Below, piece after piece: positions 1-6,447 of a stretch of 22,780 nucleotides of DNA (position 1 is the first letter of the stretch; each line of letters begins with the position of its first letter). A program made the translations under genes and the position numbers. Under the pieces are notes generated by a model. The model did not search any database. It saw only the letters and a program-made list of their open reading frames with translations, and was not told the origin of the DNA. This DNA comes from an uncultured Oscillospiraceae bacterium (lineage in GTDB: Bacteria > Bacillota > Clostridia > Oscillospirales > Ruminococcaceae): contig CAJUMG010000007.1 of the NCBI GenBank assembly GCA_910587335.1, forward strand, positions 27,418 to 50,197. Reading direction: 5' to 3'.

Positions 1-544
1 AATGTTGCAGGGCCACCCAGATATGAAGCATATTCCTGGAATCGATATGTCTACTGGATCTTTAGGACAAGGCTTGTCTGTTGCCTGTGGCATGGCTCTC
101 GCAGGTAAGCTGGAACAAAAGGACTACCGTGTTTATGTGGTAGCCGGTGATGGTGAAATTCAGGAAGGGCAGATCTGGGAAGCTGCAATGTTTGCAGGGC
201 ATCGAAAGCTAGATAATTTGTGCTTGGTAGTGGACAATAACGGCCTTCAGATCGACGGGAGAGTAAGCGAAATTTGTTCACCTTATCCAATTGCAGAGAA
301 ATTTGCTGCCTTTGGTTTTCATACGACCGAAGTAGACGGCCATGATTTCGAGGCTCTTTCAAATGCCTTTGATGAGGCAAGGCAGATCAAAAAGCAACCA
401 ACAGTTATTGTTGCAAAAACAATAAAAGGTAAGGATGTTTCCTTTATGTCCGATAATGTGGCATGGCATGGAGCAGCGCCAAATGACGATCAATATAAAA
501 CGGCAGTAGCTGATATTGAAAAAGTTCTCGCAGACATCGAATAG
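1..544 (+). CDS. Transketolase, N-terminal (TPP-binding) subunit, 5' partial
   Basis: This is one half of a split transketolase, which moves two-carbon ketol units between sugar phosphates in the non-oxidative pentose phosphate pathway in the cytoplasm. The window edge cuts off the front, and the frame is open from base 1. About 181 residues remain; full-length N-terminal subunits are about 270-280, so roughly 90-100 residues are missing. Visible motifs are QGHPDMK at the left edge, STGSLGQGLS, and the thiamine diphosphate/Mg motif that starts GDGEIQEG and ends in the double Asn about 30 residues later (VVDNN). The C-terminal subunit follows 47 bp downstream, so the two are surely co-transcribed and form one enzyme. 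The methionine at base 2 is internal to the family alignment and is not the start. Confidence 0.95.
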   Translation, partial: MLQGHPDMKHIPGIDMSTGSLGQGLSVACGMALAGKLEQKDYRVYVVAGDGEIQEGQIWEAAMFAGHRKLDNLCLVVDNNGLQIDGRVSEICSPYPIAEKFAAFGFHTTEVDGHDFEALSNAFDEARQIKKQPTVIVAKTIKGKDVSFMSDNVAWHGAAPNDDQYKTAVADIEKVLADIE

Positions 545-591
545 AAATTCTGAAAGAAATTTTTACCTTTGGAAAAGAAAGGATGTTCTAA

Positions 592-1542
592 ATGAGTCAT
601 TCGATCAAAAAAGCCACCCGTGAAAGTTATGGTGAGGCGTTGGCGCAGCTGGCAGAGGAAAATAAAGATGTTGTTGTGTTAGATGCGGATCTTTCTAAAT
701 CAACAAAGACAGACCTTTTTCAAAAGAAAGCGCCGGAACGCTTTTTTGACTGTGGCATTGCTGAAGGAAATATGATTGGTGTTGCCGCGGGACTCGCAGC
801 TGCAGGCAAAATACCATTTGCTTCCTCTTTTGCAATGTTTGCTGCTGGCCGGGCTTTTGAACAGATTCGAAATTCAGTGGGGTACCCTCATCTAAATGTA
901 AAAATCTGCGCTACACATGCGGGTATTTCGGTTGGAGAAGACGGCGCTACCCATCAATGCTGTGAGGACATTGGTTTAATGCGGACGATACCTGGTATGG
1001 TTGTACTTAACCCGGCAGATGACTTGGAAACGAAAGAAGCAGTCAAAGCAATTGCCCAATATAAGGGTCCTGTTTATATGCGATTGGGAAGGCTGTCGGT
1101 AGAGAGTGTAAATGATCCTGCAACCTATCGCTTTCAGATAGGAAAAGGTATTACCTTACGCGATGGAAAAGATTTGACCATTATTGCTACAGGACTCATG
1201 GTTTTCAGAGCGGTACAGGCGGCTGATATGCTGGAAAAAGAAGGTGTTTCTGTAAGGGTACTGAATATCCATACCATTAAACCCTTGGACCTGGAGCTTG
1301 TTGTGAAGGCAGCAAAAGAAACCGGAGCAATTGTTACAGCCGAGGAACACAGTATTATTGGCGGTTTGGGCGAAGCAGTTTGCGCAGCAGTCTGCGAAGA
1401 ATGCCCTGTTCCGGTAATTCGAGTTGGTGTCAACGATGTGTTTGGAAGTTCCGGTCCGGCTGAGAAAATGTTAGAATTGTATGGTTTGACCGCCGAAAAC
1501 ATTGCACAAAAGGCAAAAGAAACACTTGCAAAAAAGAAATAG
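592..1542 (+). CDS. Transketolase, C-terminal (pyrimidine-binding) subunit
   Basis: The second half of the split transketolase, 316 aa, the usual length for this subunit. It carries the pyrimidine-binding domain first: the IAEGNMIGVAAGLA segment at about residues 57-70 contains the glutamate expected to activate the thiamine ring, and THAGISVGEDGATHQ supplies conserved active-site histidines. The transketolase C-terminal domain follows from about residue 190 (TGLMV, then TAEEHSIIGGLGEAV, typical of the family). ATG at 592 is preceded by GAAAGGA at about 12 nt. It lies 47 bp after the N-terminal subunit and ends before a strong hairpin at 1580-1646, so the operon closes here. DXS-type enzymes are excluded because dxs is recognisable elsewhere (10296) and this protein lacks the DXS N-terminal domain. 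Confidence 0.95.
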   Translation: MSHSIKKATRESYGEALAQLAEENKDVVVLDADLSKSTKTDLFQKKAPERFFDCGIAEGNMIGVAAGLAAAGKIPFASSFAMFAAGRAFEQIRNSVGYPHLNVKICATHAGISVGEDGATHQCCEDIGLMRTIPGMVVLNPADDLETKEAVKAIAQYKGPVYMRLGRLSVESVNDPATYRFQIGKGITLRDGKDLTIIATGLMVFRAVQAADMLEKEGVSVRVLNIHTIKPLDLELVVKAAKETGAIVTAEEHSIIGGLGEAVCAAVCEECPVPVIRVGVNDVFGSSGPAEKMLELYGLTAENIAQKAKETLAKKK

Positions 1543-1563
1543 TATTTAAAGCAGAATAAACTC

Positions 1564-1646
1564 ATATCTAAAAAGATATAAAAACCTCTTTGTGGTGAAA
1601 AAGTAACTGTCAATTGCTTTTTCATCATAAAGAGGTTTTTGTTTTT
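1564..1646 (+). terminator. Long-stem terminator after the transketolase genes
   Basis: Arms 1580-1603 and 1617-1640 pair over 24 bp with only two G-U pairs and a 13-nt loop; the outer 12 bp are perfect (AAAAACCTCTTT with AAAGAGGTTTTT). A T-rich tail runs 1635-1646. A smaller hairpin, ATATCT/AGATAT, lies directly in front (1564-1579). The left arm starts with an A run, so the structure could also stop minus-strand transcription. The stem is much longer than a usual intrinsic terminator. Confidence 0.85.
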
Positions 1647-1889
1647 GCCGTAATGGAGGGGATAAAAACGCTTTTCGTCTGGGATACTATCCAGAAATTC
1701 TTTTTCGAGTGGTTCTCAAATCGTAAGGACAGGCATATCTATAGTGCATAGGACAAGTTTGAGAGGACGATGAAGATGAAGGAATGTATAGAGACCAGAA
1801 TAATCCCGTTGGCAAAAGGCTGCAAAAAAATTTTTGGACACTAAAACCGGTAATAAAAGGCAGCGCTTTTGTGCAGAGGGGGAAAAACA
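1647..1889. other. Gene-free stretch upstream of spoIIIAC
   Basis: About 240 bp where spoIIIAA and spoIIIAB would be expected in most spore formers. All three forward frames are broken by stops (for example the frame from the ATG at 1653 stops at 1751), and no translation resembles SpoIIIAA (no Walker motifs) or the end of SpoIIIAB. The mother-cell promoter of the spoIIIA operon should lie here. I looked for a sigma-E type -35/-10 pair and found only fragments (GCATATCT at 1733-1740 without a properly spaced -10), so I do not place one. Confidence 0.6.
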
Positions 1890-2087
1890 ATGGACGTAGA
1901 TTTGATTTTTAAAATTGCCGCTATTGGCATTATTGTAGCGGTTCTTAATCAGGTGCTGATCCGGTCAGGCAGAGAGGAGCAGGCGATGATGACCACTCTA
2001 GCAGGTCTGATTGTTGTTTTGATGATGATCATCAATGAAATCAATACACTGTTTGAAACGGTTAAAACCATTTTTGGGCTGGGGTGA
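1890..2087 (+). CDS. spoIIIAC: Stage III sporulation protein AC
   Basis: A small membrane protein of 65 aa (Bacillus SpoIIIAC is 68) belonging to the channel that links mother cell and forespore after engulfment. Two transmembrane helices are visible: residues about 5-23 (IFKIAAIGIIVAVLNQVLI) and about 33-52 (MMTTLAGLIVVLMMIINEI), joined by the charged RSGREEQA loop. I chose ATG 1890, preceded by AGAGGGGG at about 8 nt, over the in-frame start 21 bases upstream. It is the first recognisable gene of this spoIIIA cluster; spoIIIAA and spoIIIAB are missing in front of it. The stop overlaps the beginning of the spoIIIAD frame, indicating coupling. Identification rests on size, topology and the following AD-AH order. 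Confidence 0.92.
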   Translation: MDVDLIFKIAAIGIIVAVLNQVLIRSGREEQAMMTTLAGLIVVLMMIINEINTLFETVKTIFGLG

Positions 2088-2092
2088 TTAAA

Positions 2093-2482
2093 ATGGAATG
2101 GATCAGTGTGATTGGTATTGGATTGATTGGGATGATCATCGCCGTACTACTAAGACAATATAAACCAGAATATGCTGCTTTTATTTCTCTTGCAGTAGGA
2201 ATCCTGATTGTTTGGAAATTGTGCACACAGTTATTTCCAATTTTTGAAGAAATGAAGGAAATGATGTCCGGCGTAAATTTGTCACTAGAGTATATTGGCA
2301 TTTTGGTAAAAAGCTTAGGAATTTGTTACTTGACGCAGTTGGCAAGCGATGCTTGTCGGGATGCAGGAGAAACGGCTATCAGCTCCAAGGTGGAGCTGGC
2401 CGGAAAAATTACAGTCCTTTCGTTGGGAATGCCCTTATTCGGAAAGTTATTGGAGATTGTAAAAAAATTGGTTTCACAATAA
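2093..2482 (+). CDS. spoIIIAD: Stage III sporulation protein AD
   Basis: A mother-cell membrane protein of the SpoIIIA-SpoIIQ channel, 129 aa from ATG 2093 (Bacillus homologue 133 aa). It is mostly hydrophobic, with helices at about residues 5-22 and 28-46 and more toward the C-terminus. The family stretch around ISSKVELAGKI, about residues 96-106, is clearly preserved and matches the ASKIELAGKI region of known SpoIIIAD. A GTG at 2084 could start the protein three residues earlier and would overlap the spoIIIAC stop; GGGG lies 8 nt before ATG 2093, so I prefer the ATG. It sits between spoIIIAC and spoIIIAE with 5 and 11 nt gaps. SpoIIIAC and SpoIIIAD are related and thought to act together in the membrane. 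Confidence 0.93.
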   Translation: MEWISVIGIGLIGMIIAVLLRQYKPEYAAFISLAVGILIVWKLCTQLFPIFEEMKEMMSGVNLSLEYIGILVKSLGICYLTQLASDACRDAGETAISSKVELAGKITVLSLGMPLFGKLLEIVKKLVSQ

Positions 2483-2493
2483 GGAAATAAAAA

Positions 2494-3642
2494 ATGAGAC
2501 AAAAGATATTTAGTTTATTTTTGATCTGTTTATTTATGTTTTCCGGTGTTGCATGGGCAGAAGAATTACCAGATGAATCAACTGACCAAAATTTACAGGG
2601 ACAGCTAGAAGCGTCTGGCGCGGATGAACTAGTCCAACAAGTACCAGACCAAACAAAAGAAATTCTTTCACAGCTGGAACTGCAAGACCTAGATTATCGG
2701 TTGCTTTTATCTTTAACACCTGGTCAAATTTGGCAGGTATTCAAAGCTGTATTCTCAAAAATGGTTCGAGCACCGCTTCTTTTGTTGGGAACGTTGGTTG
2801 CAGTCATTTTGCTTTGTGCGGCGATGGATGCGCTAAAAATTGGCTTTAATGCCAAAGGATTAGAAAAGATGTTCAACGGTGTGGCTGTATTGTGTTTGAT
2901 TACAGTTGTACTAGAACCAGTAACAGGCTGCATTCAAAAGGCATCCCGGGCAATTTTACAAGGATCAATGTTTATGAATGGGTTCATTCCGGTGTTTTGC
3001 GGGATATTAGCGTCCGGGGGACAGCCAGTTTCAGCTGGCGTTTACCATCTTTTACTTTTTGGAACCTCTCAGGTAATTGGACAGGCAGCATCTCAAATTC
3101 TTGTACCGCTTATCAGCATCTTTTTGGCTTTTTGTTTTACTGGGGCAATTGCGCCGGAGCTGCATTTGGATCAAATTGGAAAGACAATAAAAAAATTTGT
3201 AAACTGGTCATTGAGTTTATTGCTAACGGTTTATGTAGGTCTTTTAGGTATTCAAAGCATAGTGGCTGTCAGCGCGGATACGGTAACGGTTAAGACTGCA
3301 AAGTTTGTAACCAGCAGCTTTGTCCCAGTAATAGGAAGCGCTTTATCTGATGCTCTCGTTACAGCCCAAGCATGCTTAAAGCTTTTAAAAGCTTCAGTCG
3401 GTGCGTATGGAATTTTGATTGCTGCCTTTACCTATTTGCCATTACTCTTAGAAATTATTTGTTGGTATTTAGCTATGCAAACAGCAGCTTTTTTAGGACA
3501 ACTAGTGGGAGCAGGAAGTATTGCAAAAGTACTAGAAGGAACAGCGTCGGCGCTTGGGCTTTTGATGTCTATTACGTTATTATTTGGGTTGTTATTTATT
3601 ATTTCTACTACCGTTATGCTGGTTGTAGGAGCAGGAGGATAA
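2494..3642 (+). CDS. spoIIIAE: Stage III sporulation protein AE
   Basis: The large polytopic membrane protein of the spoIIIA operon, 382 aa (Bacillus about 399). It begins with a signal peptide: MRQK, a hydrophobic core, then a likely signal peptidase I site after AWA at residue 22. A soluble acidic stretch (about 23-85) follows, then roughly seven or eight hydrophobic helices to the C-terminus. The segment VSADTVTVKTAKFVTSSFVP at about 259-278 and the following FVPVIGSALSDA match the conserved core of the family. It is needed for forespore development after engulfment, where the channel supports late sigma-G activity. ATG 2494 follows AAGGA at about 9 nt. spoIIIAF begins 9 nt downstream. Confidence 0.95.
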   Translation: MRQKIFSLFLICLFMFSGVAWAEELPDESTDQNLQGQLEASGADELVQQVPDQTKEILSQLELQDLDYRLLLSLTPGQIWQVFKAVFSKMVRAPLLLLGTLVAVILLCAAMDALKIGFNAKGLEKMFNGVAVLCLITVVLEPVTGCIQKASRAILQGSMFMNGFIPVFCGILASGGQPVSAGVYHLLLFGTSQVIGQAASQILVPLISIFLAFCFTGAIAPELHLDQIGKTIKKFVNWSLSLLLTVYVGLLGIQSIVAVSADTVTVKTAKFVTSSFVPVIGSALSDALVTAQACLKLLKASVGAYGILIAAFTYLPLLLEIICWYLAMQTAAFLGQLVGAGSIAKVLEGTASALGLLMSITLLFGLLFIISTTVMLVVGAGG

Positions 3643-3651
3643 GAGGACAAA

Positions 3652-4143
3652 ATGAATGCTGTACGTATTTGGGCAGCTGCAGTATGCGCTGCTGCAATTG
3701 CTGCGTCGATAGCGCAGCTTGCTGTACCTGAGGGAAAGATCCAAAAGGCTATGAGGTGTGTGATAGGCTTATTCTTTGTCTGCTGTGTTATCATGCCATT
3801 TGCGCAGGGATTACCCTTATACACAGAGACATTTGGATGGGAGGAACCTCGTTTTGCAGAAGTCACAGATGATTTGTCCCAAGAATTGATGAGTCAAACA
3901 GTGGAACGATTTAAAAAAAATGTCTATCAGATTGTCCAGGATATTCTTAATGCGCAACAGATTTTTCCTCAAAAAATTGAAATGGATGTACATGTTGCGG
4001 AAGATTCCAGCATATATATTAGCAGTCTAAAAATCCAGTTGAAAGAGGGAGAAAAACACAATATTGAAAAAGTCTCCCAAGTTGTCCAAAAGGAAACAGG
4101 AATTATACCTGAAATTTGGGTAGAAGGAGAGGAAGTGCCGTGA
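3652..4143 (+). CDS. spoIIIAF: Stage III sporulation protein AF
   Basis: A 163-aa membrane-anchored protein of the sporulation channel (Bacillus about 206 aa, so this form is somewhat short). Two hydrophobic helices lie at the N-terminus (about residues 4-24 and 31-52, the second rich in Cys). A soluble domain follows, which in the family folds like the ring-building domains of secretion systems. The C-terminal part has the typical alternating pattern leading to KVSQVVQKETGIIPEIWVE. ATG 3652 is preceded by AAGAGGAC. The TGA at 4141-4143 overlaps the GTG start of spoIIIAG (GTGA), a translational coupling arrangement. Membrane topology and position between AE and AG support the call more than any single motif. 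Confidence 0.9.
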   Translation: MNAVRIWAAAVCAAAIAASIAQLAVPEGKIQKAMRCVIGLFFVCCVIMPFAQGLPLYTETFGWEEPRFAEVTDDLSQELMSQTVERFKKNVYQIVQDILNAQQIFPQKIEMDVHVAEDSSIYISSLKIQLKEGEKHNIEKVSQVVQKETGIIPEIWVEGEEVP

Positions 4144-4733
4144 ATGGAAAAGAAAAAATAATAGAAATACAGAAAAAGATTCTATGCCTTTTCGCTGGAG
4201 ATAAAAAGATCAAATGGGTAGTTCTTATTGGTCTTGCAGGAATTCTGTTGATTTTGTTTTCTGAATTGGCTCCACAGAAAAAAACGCAACCGCCGCAGGA
4301 TGCGGTATCTGTTTCGGTGGATAATGAGGAATTCTGTAAAAAAACAGAAGAGAAAATTTATAGTTTGGTTAGCAGTATCCAGGGAGTAGGAGATGTAAGA
4401 GTATGGGTCACGCTGGAAAGCGGGGTGGAATATGTTTATCTACAGGAACAGGTGCGTAATACTGACCTGACCAAGGATTATGATGACGGAGATGTTAAAA
4501 CTCTACGAGAAAAGGATAATAGTGAACAAAAATATATACTGGTTAATAAAAATGGCGAAGAGCAGCCGTTGGTCCAAAAGCAATTGGAACCAACCATACA
4601 AGGAGTCGTCGTTGTATGTGAAGGGGCTGGTAGTGCACAGGTGAACGAACAGGTAGTCAATGCGATTACCTGCGCACTTGGAATATCGTCTAATCGGGTA
4701 TATGTCGCACAGCTGACAAATCCCTCAAAATAA
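4140..4733 (+). CDS. spoIIIAG: Stage III sporulation protein AG, GTG start
   Basis: The ring-forming component of the SpoIIIA-SpoIIQ channel, 197 aa from GTG 4140 (Bacillus about 229). One transmembrane helix is visible at about residues 27-44 (WVVLIGLAGILLILFSEL). A periplasm-like soluble domain follows, which in the family assembles into a large multimeric ring in the intermembrane space. The conserved stretch GVGDVRVWVTLESG (about 82-95) and the later GVVVVCEGAGSAQVNEQVVNAI (about 155-176, ring-building motif region) are clear. I chose GTG 4140 because AGGAGAGG lies just upstream at about 5-8 nt and it overlaps the AF stop; the ATG at 4116 would extend the overlap without a good ribosome binding site. 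spoIIIAH follows after 23 nt. Confidence 0.93.
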   Translation: MNGKEKIIEIQKKILCLFAGDKKIKWVVLIGLAGILLILFSELAPQKKTQPPQDAVSVSVDNEEFCKKTEEKIYSLVSSIQGVGDVRVWVTLESGVEYVYLQEQVRNTDLTKDYDDGDVKTLREKDNSEQKYILVNKNGEEQPLVQKQLEPTIQGVVVVCEGAGSAQVNEQVVNAITCALGISSNRVYVAQLTNPSK

Positions 4734-4756
4734 ATTATAAGAACGGAGGATTTTCC

Positions 4757-5317
4757 ATGAACATGATTTTAGGAAAAAGGCACATTATTTTAGCTGCGTT
4801 AGTTTTGGTTTTGGGCATTGCGGTTTATCTAAACTGGACATTTGGCGGTAAAGAGGGCGGATTCAATATCACTGATCAGCTCGAAACAGGGAAGAATTAT
4901 GGCGATGCTCAGTATGTCGATACAAATACAGGAGACGAAAACGATGAGCTGGAGGTCAATGCAGCTAGTGGCACATTTTTTAGTGAGGCAAGACTTACAA
5001 GACAAAAATCGCGGGACAGTGCGATTGATACTTTAACACAGATGTTCCAGGATACCTCCTTAAGCGATGAACAGAAATCTCAGTTGACAGTAAAAGCAGC
5101 AAGTGTTGCTGAGGCAATTGAAACGGAAGGGAAAATTGAAAATATGATCAAAGCTAAAGGCTTTTCCGATTGCATGGTTTATATAGATGGAGATCGGGTA
5201 GATGCGATTGTAAAAACGAATGGACTATTAAAAGAGGAAGTGGCTCAAATTAAAGATATCCTGGTTGCTGAAACTGGAGCAGCTGAAGAAAATATTTCCA
5301 TTACTGAGGCACAGTAA
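4757..5317 (+). CDS. spoIIIAH: Stage III sporulation protein AH
   Basis: The mother-cell protein that in known systems binds forespore SpoIIQ and zips the two membranes together. It has 186 aa (Bacillus about 218). One N-terminal transmembrane helix is at about residues 9-27 (IILAALVLVLGIAVYLNWT). An acidic linker (about 28-75) follows, then the YscJ/FliF-like domain: a helical stretch from SRDSAIDTLTQMFQD and a C-terminal part with GFSDCMVYIDGDRVDAIVK and IKDILVAETGAAEENISI. ATG 4757 is preceded by CGGAGGA at 7 nt. It is the last gene of the cluster, with a terminator at 5316-5362. Its SpoIIQ partner is not in this window. Confidence 0.95.
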   Translation: MNMILGKRHIILAALVLVLGIAVYLNWTFGGKEGGFNITDQLETGKNYGDAQYVDTNTGDENDELEVNAASGTFFSEARLTRQKSRDSAIDTLTQMFQDTSLSDEQKSQLTVKAASVAEAIETEGKIENMIKAKGFSDCMVYIDGDRVDAIVKTNGLLKEEVAQIKDILVAETGAAEENISITEAQ

Positions 5318-5362
5318 AAAATGATCCCAAAGTCCTGTCCGGGATTTTGGGATCATTTTTTA
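5316..5362 (+). terminator. Terminator of the spoIIIA operon
   Basis: The left arm AAAAAATGATCCCAAA pairs with TTTGGGATCATTTTTT (about 5316-5331 and 5345-5360) with a 13-nt loop, followed by TTAAT. The A run on the left means it could also end transcription on the minus strand. It separates the sporulation genes from the yqhY-nusB string. Confidence 0.9.
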
Positions 5363-5410
5363 ATAAAAGAAAAATTTCTATGAAAAACTTGCAAATATTC
5401 CCCTAAGGTA

Positions 5411-5439
5411 GTTGTGTCCTATCTTTTTTGTGGTATAAT
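5411..5439 (+). promoter_or_regulatory. Promoter of the yqhY-nusB gene string (extended -10)
   Basis: A perfect -10 TATAAT at 5434-5439 is preceded by TG one base upstream (TGGTATAAT, extended -10). A partial -35 TTGTGT lies at 5412-5417 with 16 bp spacing. Transcription would begin near 5446, giving a leader of about 127 nt before the start codon at 5573. It looks like a vegetative sigma-A promoter. Confidence 0.75.
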
Positions 5440-5445
5440 GATATA

Positions 5446-5572
5446 CATTAGAATCTGTTTTTCTTATTCGTGATTTAAGATAGATAAAACAGATGAAAAG
5501 TAGTTTGAAAATGTTTTTGAATTTTTTATAGTATCTGACCGGCAGCTCTTTCCGGCAGTAGGAGGGATTTTG
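5446..5572 (+). promoter_or_regulatory. Structured 5' leader with a boxA-like core
   Basis: At the start of the predicted transcript, 5453-5461 (ATCTGTTTT) pairs perfectly with 5486-5494. Inside it, 5462-5466 (TCTTA) pairs with 5476-5480, giving a 14-bp stem interrupted by a 5-nt bulge and capped by a 9-nt loop. Further down, GCTCTTT at 5545-5551 resembles the core of the boxA antitermination element that NusB/NusE bind. It sits in the loop between two CCGG tetramers and two CCGGCAG direct repeats (5539-5545, 5552-5558). The structure is seen in the sequence; a role is inference. I recognise no named riboswitch here. Confidence 0.45.
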
Positions 5573-5941
5573 ATGGAACGAGAGAAACGTGAAACTGTTG
5601 GGAATTTGAAAATTTCTCAAGAAGTTTTAGCGACAATTGCCAATTTTTCTACCAAGGAAATTGATGGGGTAGCTTCTATGGCTTATTGCCCAGCAAGTGT
5701 AAACCTGAAAAAGCTTCTAACTAAGTCACAAACGGCTAAATCAATTAACATTGAAATGAACGACGATGTCGCAGTGATTGATGTATATGTTAATTTGAAA
5801 TATGGAGCAAAAATTCCAGTTGTTTCTGAAAATATCCAAAAAAGTGTAAAAAACGCGGTACAGAATATGACTGGAATTGTTGTAGCAAGGGTAAACGTAT
5901 TTGTAGTGGGTATTACCTTTGACGAAACAGCGGCCCAATAA
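5573..5941 (+). CDS. yqhY: Asp23/Gls24 family protein, YqhY-like
   Basis: A 122-aa cytoplasmic protein of the Asp23/Gls24 family. Family members are small, acidic and linked to envelope stress or, for Bacillus YqhY, to acetyl-CoA carboxylase balance and fatty acid supply. The family pattern is visible from GNLKISQEVLATIANFSTKEIDGVASM (about residues 8-34) through DVAVIDVYVNLKYGAKIPVVSENIQKSVKNAVQNMTGI, ending in VARVNVFVVGITF. ATG 5573 has AGGAGGG at 5560-5566, a better choice than the adjacent TTG at 5570. As in Bacillus it stands directly before nusB, but accB and accC, which precede yqhY there, are absent here. A hairpin separates it from nusB. The exact molecular function is not established. 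Confidence 0.9.
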   Translation: MEREKRETVGNLKISQEVLATIANFSTKEIDGVASMAYCPASVNLKKLLTKSQTAKSINIEMNDDVAVIDVYVNLKYGAKIPVVSENIQKSVKNAVQNMTGIVVARVNVFVVGITFDETAAQ

Positions 5942-5948
5942 ACGGTAT

Positions 5949-5979
5949 AAGCCCTCCCTATATGGAGGGCTTCTTTTTC
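5949..5979 (+). terminator. Intrinsic terminator or attenuator between yqhY and nusB
   Basis: AAGCCCTCC (5949-5957) pairs perfectly with GGAGGGCTT (5964-5972) around a 6-nt loop, followed by a T-rich tail ending about 5978. It lies 8 nt after the yqhY stop and 46 nt before nusB. I see no convincing promoter between it and nusB, so downstream expression probably depends on read-through, which makes partial termination plausible. Confidence 0.8.
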
Positions 5980-6024
5980 GTATCAGTAGAAAAAAGGACT
6001 ACTCTATCGAACTGGAGGTTTAAA

Positions 6025-6447
6025 ATGACGAGGCGTGAGGCGAGGGAAGAAGCATTTTTTATTGTTTTTGAACATTCTTTTTCTGGAGAACAGGTGGATG
6101 ATATAATTGCCAATGCAGTAGAGGGGAGATCCTTGCAAATCAATCCGTTTGCATATTCTTTAGCAAAAAATTCAATTGAACAACTGGATGAATTAGACCA
6201 GTTAATAGAAAAACACGCAATACGTTGGAAAAAAAATCGTATTTCCAAGGTTTCTTTGGCCGTTTTGCGGTTGGCGCTGTATGAGATGCGCTATGAAGAA
6301 TCCATTCCGGAAAGCGTTTCAATTAACGAAGCGGTGGAATTGGCAAAAAAATTCGGCGGAGAAGAGGATTCTTCTTTTGTAAATGGAGTACTGGGAGCGA
6401 TTTCGCGCGAAAGCGGTCATATAAAAGAGGCGGATGGAAAAGCATAA
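6025..6447 (+). CDS. nusB: Transcription antitermination factor NusB
   Basis: NusB binds boxA RNA together with ribosomal protein S10 (NusE) and helps RNA polymerase read through ribosomal RNA operons. The 140-aa length is normal. The all-helical family pattern is plain: TRREAREEAFFIVFEHSFS at the start, then KNRISKVSLAVLRLALYEMRYEESIPESVSINEAVELAKKFGGEEDSSFVNGVLGAI, the most conserved part of NusB (about residues 74-130). I chose ATG 6025, with GGAGG at 6014-6018, over an upstream in-frame ATG that would overlap the hairpin. The stop TAA shares one base with the next start (TAATG), coupling it to the TsaD-like gene. Confidence 0.96.
   Translation: MTRREAREEAFFIVFEHSFSGEQVDDIIANAVEGRSLQINPFAYSLAKNSIEQLDELDQLIEKHAIRWKKNRISKVSLAVLRLALYEMRYEESIPESVSINEAVELAKKFGGEEDSSFVNGVLGAISRESGHIKEADGKA

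Noticed and set aside
1134..1628. Long minus-strand open frame opposite the transketolase C-terminal subunit
   Set aside because: It lies antisense to a well-supported gene, has a Ser/Thr/Cys-rich shadow-type composition and ends in the terminator hairpin.
1653..1751. 32-codon open frame after the transketolase terminator
   Set aside because: It has no clear Shine-Dalgarno sequence, is short and has no recognisable motif; it does not resemble the beginning of SpoIIIAA or SpoIIIAB.
1733..1762. Possible sigma-E promoter before spoIIIAC
   Set aside because: GCATATCT resembles a -35, but no matching -10 occurs at 14-16 bp; not called.
1784..1912. 42-codon open frame upstream of and overlapping spoIIIAC
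   Set aside because: No sensible ribosome binding site, no similarity I recognise, and it runs into the spoIIIAC coding start in another frame. It may be chance or a relic, but the evidence is too thin.
2892..3866. Open frames on both strands inside spoIIIAE/AF
   Set aside because: They are out-of-frame shadows of the membrane protein genes, with composition typical of frame-shifted hydrophobic codons.
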